Shown here: in pieces, positions 42,675-51,646 of the stretch
How positions within the stretch are numbered: the stretch's first letter is position 1
Layout of the letters: every line of letters begins with the position of its first letter
DNA from: Paracoccaceae bacterium
GTDB lineage: Bacteria > Pseudomonadota > Alphaproteobacteria > Rhodobacterales > Rhodobacteraceae
Assembly (NCBI GenBank): GCA_021647745.1
Contig: JAKIUB010000001.1
Coordinates: forward strand, 62,001-126,000
Reading direction: 5' to 3'
Length of the DNA: 64,000 nucleotides
Made by a program: the position numbers and the translations under genes
The notes under the pieces: model-generated
What the model saw: only the letters and a program-made list of their open reading frames with translations
The model's database searches: none
What the model was told of the DNA's origin: nothing

Positions 42675-43496
42675 TCAATGGGAGAGCAGCACCGGAATAC
42701 GGGATTTCTTCAAGACCGTCTTTGTAACCCCGCCAAACAGGTCTTCGGCCAGTTTGGCATGCTCGTAGGCGCCCATAACCAGCATATCCGCACCGATTTC
42801 CTTGGCTGTTCTCAGTATTGCTTTGGCGATTTTTCGGGTTTTCAGAATTATGGGCTTTGCGACAAAGCCGTGACGCTCAAGATGGGTGAGCGCGGGCAGG
42901 GCGCGGGCTTTGGCCTGCTTTTCGGCACCAATACACAAAACCGATATTTCGGTGCCGGAAGGAAGCAGGCGGATGGCTTCGCCCATGGCGCGCGAGGCGG
43001 TGCGTTTGCCATCCCATGCCAGCAACACCTTGCCGCTTGCTACTGCCGGTTGGCCATTGGGTGGCGGCACTACCAAAACCGGCTTGCCGCTATGGCGGGC
43101 CACCACATCGGCATGCACTTCCATATGGGGGTAATCCGAGCGCTTGTTTCCGGCGCCCATGACCACCAGATCATAGCCTAGCGCTATCTCCATCAGCATC
43201 TCGTCTGCCGGGCCGTATGCCTCAAGGTAGTGAAGGTTTGCGGCAGGAAAGCCCTTGGTGCCAGCCTTGAATTTCTGGCGGACAGCCTCGCGGTGCTGTT
43301 TGTCGGCGGCATTCATATCATCCATCATGCTCTGGGTGATATGCCCGCCATAAGCAAACATCATATTGGGCATGCCATGCGCCAGAATACCGGTCAGGTG
43401 GGCCTTGTAGCGCGTGGCCATCTCCTGCGCGAGCTTTAGGGCAGGCTGATTGTTTTTCGTCCCGTTATAGGCGACAAGGATATTTTTGATCGACAT
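42675..43496 (-). CDS. Tandem universal stress protein (UspA type)
   Basis: 273 residues made of two Usp domains (about 1-140 and 150-273). The first starts N-I-L-V-A-Y-N-G and ends with V-V-M-G-A-G-N; the second has V-L-L-A-W-D-G and L-V-M-G-A-Y-E-H-A-K-L-A-E..G-G-V-T-K-T-V-L, close to the G-2x-G-9x-G(S/T) ATP site of UspA. Cytoplasmic. Separated by about 70 bases from the next gene upstream; own promoter likely. Confidence 0.88.
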   Translation of the reverse strand: MSIKNILVAYNGTKNNQPALKLAQEMATRYKAHLTGILAHGMPNMMFAYGGHITQSMMDDMNAADKQHREAVRQKFKAGTKGFPAANLHYLEAYGPADEMLMEIALGYDLVVMGAGNKRSDYPHMEVHADVVARHSGKPVLVVPPPNGQPAVASGKVLLAWDGKRTASRAMGEAIRLLPSGTEISVLCIGAEKQAKARALPALTHLERHGFVAKPIILKTRKIAKAILRTAKEIGADMLVMGAYEHAKLAEDLFGGVTKTVLKKSRIPVLLSH

Positions 43497-43567
43497 AGAA
43501 AACTCCTCCAGTAGTTGCCATACAACTTCAGGATAGAGCCAAACGAGACTGCAGGCCTTGATCTAGG

Positions 43568-44158
43568 TCAGCGGGTGAGGGTCATTTTGGAGCCAGCGAT
43601 TTCTATTTTGCGAAACAGGCCAAGATAGCGCATGCCTAGCAGAGAGGTCTCCAGAGCGCCGCCATTAACGGTGGCGGGCAGGTTTTGGTCGCGAAAGCGG
43701 CCGAGGGTGACGGTTTTTAGTGTAATACGTGCAGTTTGGACTATGCCGTTTGCGGTGCTTGCGCGGCCGGAGTAGATCAGGTCTTTGACCGGATATCCAA
43801 GCCTTTCTGCATCCGCCTCGGATAGTACGATCTCGGTTGCGCCGGTATCCACCACAAATCCGACCTTGCGCCCGTTGACCTCCAGCTCCGCATAAAAATG
43901 CCCGTCGCGATTACGGGTGAAGCTAACCGTGCCGCGCTCCGAGATTACCGGTCGCTCGGGGTAGATTGCGGCTTCGATCTGGTCGCGCATGCTGTAGGCG
44001 CCAATAGCCCCGATAAAGATCAGCCCCCATATCGCCATTTGTTGCAGGGTTTTGTTAAGCTGGGCGCGGCTGGAAATGATCATTGAGCCGCCGACAATCA
44101 GCAACAGCAGAATCAAATAGACCAGAACAACCTGATCATCTCCGTTTAGATCTCGCAT
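43568..44158 (-). CDS. Retropepsin-like aspartic protease, TIGR02281 family
   Basis: 196 residues: two N-terminal membrane helices (about 8-27 and 40-57), then a single-copy aspartic protease domain with V-V-D-T-G-A-T (about 105-111) and a later A-T-V-N-G-G-A..S-L-L-G-M-R-Y-L-G (about 162-178). Such proteins act as dimers, with the active site facing the periplasm. Substrate unknown. It starts directly after the marC stop, so both are in one transcript. Confidence 0.87.
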   Translation of the reverse strand: MRDLNGDDQVVLVYLILLLLIVGGSMIISSRAQLNKTLQQMAIWGLIFIGAIGAYSMRDQIEAAIYPERPVISERGTVSFTRNRDGHFYAELEVNGRKVGFVVDTGATEIVLSEADAERLGYPVKDLIYSGRASTANGIVQTARITLKTVTLGRFRDQNLPATVNGGALETSLLGMRYLGLFRKIEIAGSKMTLTR

Positions 44159-44773
44159 CTAGCCCCCCAACCCGATATCCCGAATTCCGTCTATCACAAA
44201 TTGCACAGAAAGCGCAGCCAAAAACATGCCGAAAAGACGGGTAATGAGATTTATGCCGGTTTTGCCCAGCAGCTTTTCGATCAGGTTCCCGGCCATGAAC
44301 ATGATGAAAACCAGCAGCAACACGGATACCATCACTCCGAAAACCACAACTTGGCCGGTGATGTTTCCGCTTTGTTGGCCGGTGAGCAGGATCATGGTTG
44401 TCATTGCGCCCGGGCCGGCGATCAGGGGCATGGCGATGGGAAAAACCGAAGGGTCTGGCGCCTGCTCTACCTGGTTTTCGCGCCGCTGCGCACGCTTTCC
44501 AAACAACATTTCAAGTGCGGTTAAAAACAGCAGCAGCCCGCCCGATATTCGAAAAGCCGGCATGCCTATTCCGATAGTCGACAGTACCTTTTCACCCACC
44601 AGCCCGAAAATCGCCAATATGCCCAGCCCGACCAGACAGGCACGAATGGCAATCGCCCGCCGCTCGGCTTTGGTGTTATCCTGGGTGAGGGCAACAAAAA
44701 GTGGCGAAAGCCCGATCGGATCAATAATGACAAACAGCGCAACAAAGGCCGTGACGGCGAGTTCGATTTCCAT
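44159..44773 (-). CDS. MarC-family integral membrane protein
   Basis: Start at 44773 (M-E-I-E-L-A-V), after AAGAGA; a longer frame to 44806 exists. 204 residues, six helices, with the family motifs I-I-D-P-I-G-L-S-P-L-F (about 17-27) and I-A-M-P-L-I-A-G-P-G-A-M-T-T (about 113-126). The transport role of MarC proteins is not settled. Directly upstream of the aspartic protease gene. Confidence 0.9.
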   Translation of the reverse strand: MEIELAVTAFVALFVIIDPIGLSPLFVALTQDNTKAERRAIAIRACLVGLGILAIFGLVGEKVLSTIGIGMPAFRISGGLLLFLTALEMLFGKRAQRRENQVEQAPDPSVFPIAMPLIAGPGAMTTMILLTGQQSGNITGQVVVFGVMVSVLLLVFIMFMAGNLIEKLLGKTGINLITRLFGMFLAALSVQFVIDGIRDIGLGG

Positions 44774-44853
44774 ATTTTCTCTTTTAAACAGGTTTTTTAA
44801 ATCCACTTGATTTATGAGGGTTATTTCACATGATGCAAGAGATGGATTATAGA

Positions 44854-45053
44854 ATGCTCAAAATAGTGGCGCTGGCACTGGCTTTGCCGCCCTGACCTTG
44901 GATGAAATGGCAGCGCGCTATGATGCCGCGCGTGGACGGGTGTTCGAAATTTCGACAACATATCTGTTAGCGATGGAAGATTATTTTGAAGTGGGCATAC
45001 TCGAAGTGGTAATAAACCGGCGCGAGATGGCGGTGACAGCGGCGCAGCCCTGA
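44854..45053 (+). pseudogene. Small exported protein gene broken by a frameshift
   Basis: One frame from ATG 44854 gives M-L-K-I-V-A-L-A-L-A-L-P-P and stops (44893), like the start of a signal peptide. The frame beginning about 44880 continues with F-A-A-L-T-L-D-E-M-A-A-R-Y-D-A-A-R-G-R-V-F-E to a stop at 45053. Joined, they would be about 65 residues: signal peptide plus a short helical domain. A one- or two-base change near 44880-44890 would restore it. No family recognised; it may also be a short cytoplasmic protein from the ATG at 44907. Confidence 0.4.
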
Positions 45054-45063
45054 TCTGCCCGCC

Positions 45064-46914
45064 TTAGCCTCGCTCAATCCGCTCCAGCGCTTTCATCCAC
45101 AAGCTTTCGGCCCGCTCAAGCCCCTTCATCACTTCTTTACGCTTTTTGGTCCATTTTTCGATCTCTTCATGGTCGCCGCGCTCATACAGCGCTTTGTTGC
45201 CAAGGCGACGGTCTATGTTGTCGCGCATTTCTTCCAGCTTGGTTACGCGGGCTTCACATTTGGCCACTTCGGCGCGCAACCCGGCACCCGGTTTGGGCTT
45301 GGGGGCGGCTTTTGCGAGTTTGGGCTTTTTGGCCACCTCTTTCACCGCGCCGCCGCGCTCGCTCAGCAGCATCCGGCGGTAGGCGTCCATATCATCGGTA
45401 TAGGGCTTTACGCCGCCATCCTTTACCAGCCACAGCCGGTCGGCCACCAGCTCCACCAAGGAGCTATCGTGGCTCACCAGAATAACCGCGCCATTATAAG
45501 CAGTCAGCGCCTGCACCAAAGCCTCGCGGGACTGGATATCAAGGTGGTTGGTTGGTTCGTCCAGAATAATCAGATGCGGGGCATCAATTGTGGCCAGCAG
45601 CATGGAAAGCCGCGCCTTTTGCCCGCCCGAAAGCTTGGCAACCACGGTTTCCACCGCCTCTACCCCAAGGCCGCCCGCCGCCAGCCGCCCGCGAATTTTG
45701 GCGGGTGTTTCTTTTGGCCGCTCACGCATGACATGCTGGATCGGGGTTTCATCAAGATGCAGCTCGTCCACCTGATGCTGGGCAAAATAGCCGATGCGCA
45801 GTTTGTTGGAGGTATGCATATCGCCCCCCATGGTTTCAAGCCGGCCGGCAATCAGCTTGGAGAGGGTTGATTTACCCTGCCCGTTGGCCCCGAGCAGGGC
45901 GATGCGGTCGTCTTGGTCTATCCGCAAATTCAGCCCGTGCAAGATCACCTTGTCATCATAGCCGACCGAGACATTTTCCATGCGCACAATGGGGGGGGAA
46001 AGCTCCTCGGGCGTCGGAAAGTTGAAGCTGGCAACGGTGTCACCAACAATCGCTGCAATCGGCTTCATGCGCTCCAGCGCTTTCACGCGGCTTTGTGCCT
46101 GTTTGGCTTTGGAGGCTTTGGCCTTGAAACGGTCAACAAAGCTTTGCATATGCGCGCGCTCGCGGTCCTGCTTCTTTTTCGCAGAAACCTGCTGCTCCAG
46201 CTTGGCCCGGCGCTGGTTTTCAAAATTGTTATAATTGCCCTGATAAAGCGTCAGCTTTTGCTGGTCGAGATGCAAAATGGCGTTCACAGACCGGTTGAGC
46301 AGGTCTTTGTCGTGGCTGACAATCAGCACGGTATAGGGGTATTTGACGAGGAAATTCTCCAGCCAGATCGTGCCCTCGAGGTCCAGATAGTTGGTTGGCT
46401 CATCCAGCAGCAAAAAATCCGGCTTGGCAAACAGCACCGCCGCCAGCGCCACCCGCATGCGCCAGCCGCCCGAAAAATCCTTGCAGGGGCGGGCTTGGGC
46501 GGCGGCATCAAAGCCAAGGCCGTTCAGTATCGCTGCGGCACGGGATTCAGCCGAGTGGCTCTCGATATCGGCCAGCCGCGTGTGGATCTCGGCAATGCGC
46601 ATTTCATCGCTCGCCGTTGCGGCCTCTTGCAGCAAGGCGTGGCGCTCAACATCGGCTTCCAGCACGGTTTCGAGCAAGGAGGTGTCGCTGGCCGGGGCCT
46701 CCTGCGCCACGCCGCCAATGCGGGTGTTGCGCGGGATGCTGATTTCACCGTCATCCAGCGCCCACTCGCCGCGAATAAGCTTGAAAAGCGTGGTTTTTCC
46801 GGTGCCGTTACGGCCAACGATGCCCACTTTGTGGCCAGCCGGAATCATCGCGGTGGCATCATTGAGCAGAACCCGGCCTTCAAGCCGGAAGGTGATATTT
46901 TTAATTGCTAACAT
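45064..46914 (-). CDS. ABC-F family ATPase
   Basis: Start at 46914 (M-L-A-I-K-N-I-T-F). 616 residues: two ABC domains, each with Walker A (G-R-N-G-T-G-K-T and G-A-N-G-Q-G-K-S), signature (F-S-G-G-W and L-S-G-G-Q) and Walker B (L-L-L-D-E-P-T-N-Y-L-D and I-I-L-D-E-P-T-N-H-L-D), linked by a charged helical linker (about 235-300), and a C-terminal coiled coil (about 555-615). No membrane helices, so it is a ribosome-acting ABC-F protein (Uup/YheS type), not a transporter. Confidence 0.93.
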   Translation of the reverse strand: MLAIKNITFRLEGRVLLNDATAMIPAGHKVGIVGRNGTGKTTLFKLIRGEWALDDGEISIPRNTRIGGVAQEAPASDTSLLETVLEADVERHALLQEAATASDEMRIAEIHTRLADIESHSAESRAAAILNGLGFDAAAQARPCKDFSGGWRMRVALAAVLFAKPDFLLLDEPTNYLDLEGTIWLENFLVKYPYTVLIVSHDKDLLNRSVNAILHLDQQKLTLYQGNYNNFENQRRAKLEQQVSAKKKQDRERAHMQSFVDRFKAKASKAKQAQSRVKALERMKPIAAIVGDTVASFNFPTPEELSPPIVRMENVSVGYDDKVILHGLNLRIDQDDRIALLGANGQGKSTLSKLIAGRLETMGGDMHTSNKLRIGYFAQHQVDELHLDETPIQHVMRERPKETPAKIRGRLAAGGLGVEAVETVVAKLSGGQKARLSMLLATIDAPHLIILDEPTNHLDIQSREALVQALTAYNGAVILVSHDSSLVELVADRLWLVKDGGVKPYTDDMDAYRRMLLSERGGAVKEVAKKPKLAKAAPKPKPGAGLRAEVAKCEARVTKLEEMRDNIDRRLGNKALYERGDHEEIEKWTKKRKEVMKGLERAESLWMKALERIERG

Positions 46915-47082
46915 GGGGGGCTTTTGCCCGAAGGGCAGGGGGGTGTCAACTCGCACCAATCAGTAACCGCCAGTCGCGCCCCGTGCAGCCCAAACGCCCC
47001 GCCAAAGCTGCGCCGCACCCAGCGTCTGGGCACTGGCCTTGTGATCAGGTGTACATTTTTTTGCCAACATAGTACTTCCTAC

Positions 47083-47099
47083 TTGCGAATGATTTGCAA
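47083..47099 (+). promoter_or_regulatory. Mur/Fur-type operator before mntH
   Basis: TTGCGAATGATTTGCAA is a 17-base near-palindrome close to the alphaproteobacterial Mur box, TGCAAATNATTTGCA. Its position 38-54 bases before the start codon fits manganese-dependent repression of mntH. Confidence 0.7.
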
Positions 47100-47136
47100 A
47101 AGCATTATGGCAGAGAAAACAGCACAAAGGCGCGAC

Positions 47137-48462
47137 ATGTCTGACCACAACCCCAAAGGGCTGATGCCCTCGCTTTCCGAGGTTCACCGCTCGGTTCCGG
47201 TTCATTCCGGCAAATTCTGGCGGCGGATGGGCGGCTTTATGGGGCCGGGATATCTGGTGGCTGTGGGCTATATGGACCCGGGCAACTGGGCGACCTCCAT
47301 CGCCGGTGGCTCGGCTTTTGGCTATATGCTGCTTTCCATCGTGGTGATGTCGAACTTTATGGCGATCATCCTGCAAGCGCTGAGCCTGCGGCTGGGGGTG
47401 GCCTCGGGGCGTGATTTGGCGCAGGCTTGTTTTGATGCTTACGGGCCGGTGGCGCGCTGGTTTTTATGGGTGATGGCCGAGGCGGCGATCATTGCTACCG
47501 ATCTGGCCGAGGTGATCGGCACTGCGATTGCGCTTAATCTATTGTTTGGCATGCCGATGGAGATCGGGGTTATTCTGACATTGCTGGATGTGTTTTTGAT
47601 CTATTGGTTGCAAGGCAAGGGCTTCAGGAAGGTCGAGATTGTTATTGTGGCGCTCACGCTGGTGATTGCGGTGAGCTTTGCGGTGAACATCGCCTATGCG
47701 GATCCGGTGTGGGGCGAGGTGCTGGCCGGCATTGTGCCGCAGCGCGATATTCTGGAAAGCCCGATGATGCTTTATTTGGCGCTCGGGATTATTGGCGCGA
47801 CGGTTATGCCCCATAACCTTTACCTGCATTCAGCGATTATCCAGACCCGCGCTTACGGCGATTCAGATGCCGAGAAACGCGATGCGATCCGTTTGGGTAC
47901 TATAGATTCAACGCTGGCGCTGATGCTTGCGCTGTTTGTTAACGGGGCGATTCTGGTGCTGGCGGCCGCTACGTTTAATGCCACGGGGCGCACCGAAGTG
48001 ACCGAAATTCAAGACGCCTATAATCTGCTTTCACCGCTGCTCGGGCTGGGCATAGCTTCCACCCTGTTTGCGGTGGCGCTGCTGGCCTCGGGGCTGAACT
48101 CGACCGTTACCGCGACCATGGCGGGGCAGATCGTGATGGAGGGGTTTATCCAGTTCCGGATGCCGGCATGGGCGCGGCGGCTGATCACGCGCGGTATTGC
48201 GGTGATACCTGCGGTGATTGCGGTGTTTATCTTTGGCGATAGCGGCACGGCAAGATTGCTGGTGTTCAGTCAGGTGGTGCTCAGCCTGCAGCTACCCTTT
48301 GCGGTAATTCCGCTGGTTATGTTTACCGCCAATCGCAAAACCATGAAGGGTCTGCAAGCCCCGCGCTGGATGACGATTACCGCAGCTTTGATTGCGCTGA
48401 TTGTGATTATTCTCAATGTGAAATTGCTTTATGATGTGGCGACCGGCGCGATCTCGATCTAA
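47137..48462 (+). CDS. mntH: Nramp-family Mn(II)/H+ importer
   Basis: Start at 47137 (M-S-D-H-N-P-K), 6 bases after AAAGG; an ATG at 47107 would sit within 8 bases of the Mur box and lacks a ribosome site. 441 residues and 11 helices. Metal site D-P-G-N (Y-M-D-P-G-N-W-A-T-S, about 49-58) and M-P-H-N (about 227-230) are both present, as in Mn/Fe importers. It takes up Mn(II) with protons across the inner membrane. Regulation by Mur is indicated by the operator upstream. Confidence 0.94.
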   Translation: MSDHNPKGLMPSLSEVHRSVPVHSGKFWRRMGGFMGPGYLVAVGYMDPGNWATSIAGGSAFGYMLLSIVVMSNFMAIILQALSLRLGVASGRDLAQACFDAYGPVARWFLWVMAEAAIIATDLAEVIGTAIALNLLFGMPMEIGVILTLLDVFLIYWLQGKGFRKVEIVIVALTLVIAVSFAVNIAYADPVWGEVLAGIVPQRDILESPMMLYLALGIIGATVMPHNLYLHSAIIQTRAYGDSDAEKRDAIRLGTIDSTLALMLALFVNGAILVLAAATFNATGRTEVTEIQDAYNLLSPLLGLGIASTLFAVALLASGLNSTVTATMAGQIVMEGFIQFRMPAWARRLITRGIAVIPAVIAVFIFGDSGTARLLVFSQVVLSLQLPFAVIPLVMFTANRKTMKGLQAPRWMTITAALIALIVIILNVKLLYDVATGAISI

Positions 48463-48551
48463 TAAGTTTGGCTTTTCAATTGCGCACGCCCGTGTTAGAT
48501 GCGCGACAGCATTAAGCGGGGCCATATGGCCCATTTCAAAGGACCATCACC

Positions 48552-48974
48552 ATGGCTATCCAACGCACATTCTCTATCATCAAACCCGACGCCACCAAGC
48601 GCAACCTGACCGGCGCGATTGTTGCCAAATTCGAGGAAGCCGGCCTGCGGGTTGTGGCCTCCAAGCGCATCCAGCTGACGCTGGCACAAGCGCAGGAATT
48701 TTACGGCGTGCATTCCGAGCGGCCCTTTTTTGGTGAGCTTTGCGAATTTATGATCTCCGAGCCGATTGTGGTGCAGGTGCTGGAAGGCGAAGACGCGATT
48801 GCCAAAAACCGTGAAGTGATGGGCGCAACCAACCCTGCCGATGCCGACGCGGGCACCATCCGCAAGGAATTCGCGCTGAGCATTGGTGAAAATTCGGTGC
48901 ACGGCTCCGATGCGCCTGAAACCGCAGCTGAAGAGATCGCCTATTTCTTTTCCGGCCTTGAGCTGGTTGGTTGA
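48552..48974 (+). CDS. ndk: Nucleoside diphosphate kinase
   Basis: 140 residues behind AAAGGA, with full family motifs: S-I-I-K-P-D-A-T-K-R-N, R-P-F-F, and the catalytic His in E-N-S-V-H-G-S-D (His117). It balances NTP pools by phosphate transfer. Its last 34 bases overlap the end of the convergent TfoX-C gene. Confidence 0.97.
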   Translation: MAIQRTFSIIKPDATKRNLTGAIVAKFEEAGLRVVASKRIQLTLAQAQEFYGVHSERPFFGELCEFMISEPIVVQVLEGEDAIAKNREVMGATNPADADAGTIRKEFALSIGENSVHGSDAPETAAEEIAYFFSGLELVG

Positions 48975-49315
48975 TCCGGGGCTTTAACCCCAAGAGCATC
49001 AAGGGCCGCTTCGATTTCGGAGTGGTCTTTTTTTTGTATACTGGCCTTTAATATACTGGCCTTTAATTTGTCAAACCGCTTGCGGAGCGCCGCCTTTTCC
49101 TCCCCTTGGCAATCATTCCATGGCCGCCCTTGCAAGCCCATGACCAGCACATAATAACCAATGAAATGCGGGCGGGTGCCTGCGGCCAGCAAGCGACCAT
49201 AAGCCTCGTCCGCGCCTATTTCTCGAAGTTGTTCGGCGCTGGTGATGCCGGCACGCGCAAAGCCGGCATCCGAGGCCGGACCAAGGTTGCGAATGCTGGA
49301 AACCGGCTCAGCCAT
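48941..49315 (-). CDS. TfoX C-terminal domain protein
   Basis: 124 residues. The core I-R-N-L-G-P-A-S..F-A-R-A-G-I-T-S-A-E-Q-L-R-E-I-G-A-D-E-A-Y (about 8-40) matches the helix-hairpin-like TfoX_C domain; the N-terminal TfoX domain is absent, as in many alphaproteobacterial versions. Link to competence is not shown. The segment K-A-S-I-L-K-A-S-I comes from a perfect 15-base tandem duplication (49037-49066). It overlaps the ndk end by 34 bases and the saccharopine dehydrogenase gene by 8. Confidence 0.82.
   Translation of the reverse strand: MAEPVSSIRNLGPASDAGFARAGITSAEQLREIGADEAYGRLLAAGTRPHFIGYYVLVMGLQGRPWNDCQGEEKAALRKRFDKLKASILKASIQKKDHSEIEAALDALGVKAPDQPTSSRPEKK
49037..49066. repeat. 15-base perfect tandem duplication inside the TfoX-C gene
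   Basis: TATACTGGCCTTTAA occurs twice head to tail (49037-49051, 49052-49066). It keeps the frame and adds five residues to the protein. Confidence 0.9.
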
Positions 49316-50345
49316 CGGCCCGCTTTAGCGCATCTTCAAAGCTTGCGCGGGCGGCCTGCCATGCCTCGCCATCGGGATAGGCAAGCAGGGTGGGTAAAAG
49401 CTGATCGGAAAAATCCTCGGAAGCTTCGCGCGGGAGCAATGAAGGCAGGTTGTCAATCGAGGTGATTTCAACGCCCTCCGCCAACGCCTCAAACGGGGCC
49501 TCCCATGTGCTTGGCTTGCTATAGATCGGCAGCGGGTTAAAGCTGCTGAACGGGTCGCAAGACACATCAGAGATCATCCGCAGCTTTCCTTGCCCCAAAT
49601 CTTCGGAGCGTAGCAGCAAAAGGCCGGGACCTGTCATCAGTACACAATTCACCAGCAGGTCATGGTCAAGCAGGGCGGAGCGGTCGAGGTTGCGAGTTTC
49701 CTCGATATCCCACTCGGTCACGCTATATCCGGCCAGCTTCAGCGCCTCTGCCGCGCCTTGACCAGAGCGGCCCTTTGCTCCGATCACTACCGCCGTTTTT
49801 TGCGGCGTGCGGCTGGCAAGCCCTTGTAATATATCCGCCACCTCGCTGCGGCTCTCAAAGCTTTGCACACCGCGCTCTGGTCCGGCCTCGCCCAGCACTT
49901 GCGCCTTTTGTCGCCATGCTGCCAGTGCTGCCCCCATCCAGCCGGCCCAATAGCCAAAGGCAGCAACCCGCCGTCCGCCCACGCTCAGATATTCCAGATC
50001 ATAAAGCCGCCCGCCACCCTTTGAAAAACGCGCCAGCTCCGCCTGCCAGCCTGCCTGCTGCTTGAAAAGATGGGCAAAATGAACGAACGGGTTTTGCAGG
50101 GTGTCGGGTGCGGGTGGCAGCTCTTTCAGGCCTAGAATGGTGGTGCCGGCCTCTGCCTTTTTCCAGCTACCTTCGGGCACGATCCCGCACCCCGCCGCCG
50201 CATACTCGGCATCCGCAAAAATCCGCTGTGTGCTGCTTTCCACCAAGAGCGTAAATCCGGCGGCCATAAGTGCCTTGGCGTTGCCCGGTGTCAGGGGGGT
50301 GCGGCGCTCGGTGGGGCGGGCTTCGCTGCGGAGAATGACTTTCAT
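49308..50345 (-). CDS. Saccharopine dehydrogenase-like enzyme (lysine-forming type)
   Basis: 345 residues of the alanine dehydrogenase / transhydrogenase fold: N-terminal R-S-E-A-R-P-T-E-R-R-T-P-L-T-P (about 6-20), catalytic region G-L-K-E-L-P and H-F-A-H, and a Rossmann stretch V-V-I-G-A-K-G-R-S-G-Q-G-A (about 185-197). Similar to yeast Lys1-type enzymes, which interconvert saccharopine and lysine with NAD. In bacteria the physiological role is uncertain; no partner of a lysine-degradation pathway is present here. Confidence 0.85.
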   Translation of the reverse strand: MKVILRSEARPTERRTPLTPGNAKALMAAGFTLLVESSTQRIFADAEYAAAGCGIVPEGSWKKAEAGTTILGLKELPPAPDTLQNPFVHFAHLFKQQAGWQAELARFSKGGGRLYDLEYLSVGGRRVAAFGYWAGWMGAALAAWRQKAQVLGEAGPERGVQSFESRSEVADILQGLASRTPQKTAVVIGAKGRSGQGAAEALKLAGYSVTEWDIEETRNLDRSALLDHDLLVNCVLMTGPGLLLLRSEDLGQGKLRMISDVSCDPFSSFNPLPIYSKPSTWEAPFEALAEGVEITSIDNLPSLLPREASEDFSDQLLPTLLAYPDGEAWQAARASFEDALKRADG

Positions 50346-50503
50346 GCGTTGATTCCTGTTTGTTTGACCTGTGCTATGTTAGGCTGACATTATCGGGCAG
50401 CGCAACGCCGTATGGGGCAACTTGCCACAGTGAAATCCCGCGCTGGCCGCCTATTTACGGAAAAACGCCTTTTCAGGCCGTGTCGTAGCTGTCAGGAGAT
50501 AAA

Positions 50504-51637
50504 ATGACCCATATCGTTATACTTGGCAGCGGTTTTGGTGCGCTAACCGCCGTGCGCCAGATCCGTAAATCAAAGGTTAATGCCAAAATCACGGTGGTTT
50601 CACCAAATAACCATCTGAGCTATCTCCCCAGCTTGATCTGGATACCCTCCGGCCTGCGAAAAGCCTCGGATATCGACATAAACCTCGAAAAATTCTTCGC
50701 TCGCAAAAAAGTGATCTGGCATAAGGGTGCGGTGGTAAGTATCAGCGATGGCGGCCGCACGGTCGAAACCGATACCGGCTCCCTTGAAAACGATTTTCTG
50801 ATCATCGCCACCGGCGGTCGCTATATCCAGAAACTGCCGGGCATCAAGGAGCACGCGATCATCCCCTGCCAAGGGGCGGCCTTTGGCCAGATGATCCATG
50901 ACCGTATCGCGGCAATGGATGGCGGCACCATTGCGGTCGGCTTTGGCACCAACCCTAAAGAGCCAAAAGCGGTGCGCGGCGGCCCTATGTTCGAGTTTTT
51001 GTTCAACATCGACACAATGTTGCGCAAGCAGGGCCGGCGCGACAAGTTCAAGATGGTGTTTTTCAACGGGGCCGAAAAGCCGGGGATCCGGTTGGGCGAA
51101 AAAGCGGTTAAAGGCTTGCTCAAGCAAATGGCAAAACGTGATATCATCACCCATCTCGGTGCCAAGCCAACCCGTATCGAGGCCGATAAAGTCGTGACCG
51201 AACGTGAAGAAATCCCCGCCGATCTGGTACTTATGATGCCGGGGCTGACCGGCCCGCTATGGCTGGACAATACCGAGCTGCCACGCTCGCCCGGCGGGTT
51301 TGTGCAGGGCGATGAAAAGTGCCGCGTTGTTGGCTGGGATAAAACCTATGTTGTCGGTGATACCGGCTCGTTTCCCGGACCGGACTGGCTGGCAAAGCAG
51401 GCCCATCAGGCTGATTTGCAAGCCGAAGCTGCCGCGGCCAATATTGTCAACGAAATAAACGGGCAGGCCCCGAGCCATAACTTCAAGGCCGAGCTAATCT
51501 GTATTGTTGATACCCTGGACAGCGGTATCATGGTCTATCGTCGCGGCGACAAGACATTCTTTTTGCCGATGTTCAAGCTTGGCCATTGGGCCAAGCGGGT
51601 TTTCGAGGGCATATATCTCAAGGCTTACCGGAAATAG
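50504..51637 (+). CDS. FAD-dependent pyridine nucleotide-disulfide / sulfide:quinone reductase-like protein
   Basis: 377 residues behind AGGAGA. Dinucleotide-binding start I-V-I-L-G-S-G-F-G-A-L-T (about 4-15), the second motif L-I-I-A-T-G-G (about 100-106), and a late V-V-G-D-T-G-S-F (about 287-294) that contacts FAD. The C-terminus L-P-M-F-K-L-G-H-W-A-K-R-V-F-E-G-I-Y is amphipathic, suited to membrane association as in SQR. Cysteines near 124, 276 and 342 are in SQR-like areas but the redox pair is unproved. Likely passes electrons to quinone; sulfide as substrate is uncertain. Confidence 0.78.
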   Translation: MTHIVILGSGFGALTAVRQIRKSKVNAKITVVSPNNHLSYLPSLIWIPSGLRKASDIDINLEKFFARKKVIWHKGAVVSISDGGRTVETDTGSLENDFLIIATGGRYIQKLPGIKEHAIIPCQGAAFGQMIHDRIAAMDGGTIAVGFGTNPKEPKAVRGGPMFEFLFNIDTMLRKQGRRDKFKMVFFNGAEKPGIRLGEKAVKGLLKQMAKRDIITHLGAKPTRIEADKVVTEREEIPADLVLMMPGLTGPLWLDNTELPRSPGGFVQGDEKCRVVGWDKTYVVGDTGSFPGPDWLAKQAHQADLQAEAAAANIVNEINGQAPSHNFKAELICIVDTLDSGIMVYRRGDKTFFLPMFKLGHWAKRVFEGIYLKAYRK

Positions 51638-51646
51638 CAGGTCGCT

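Noticed and set aside
45913..46911. 332-codon plus-strand open frame
   Set aside because: Antisense to the ABC-F ATPase; no motif and no ribosome site.
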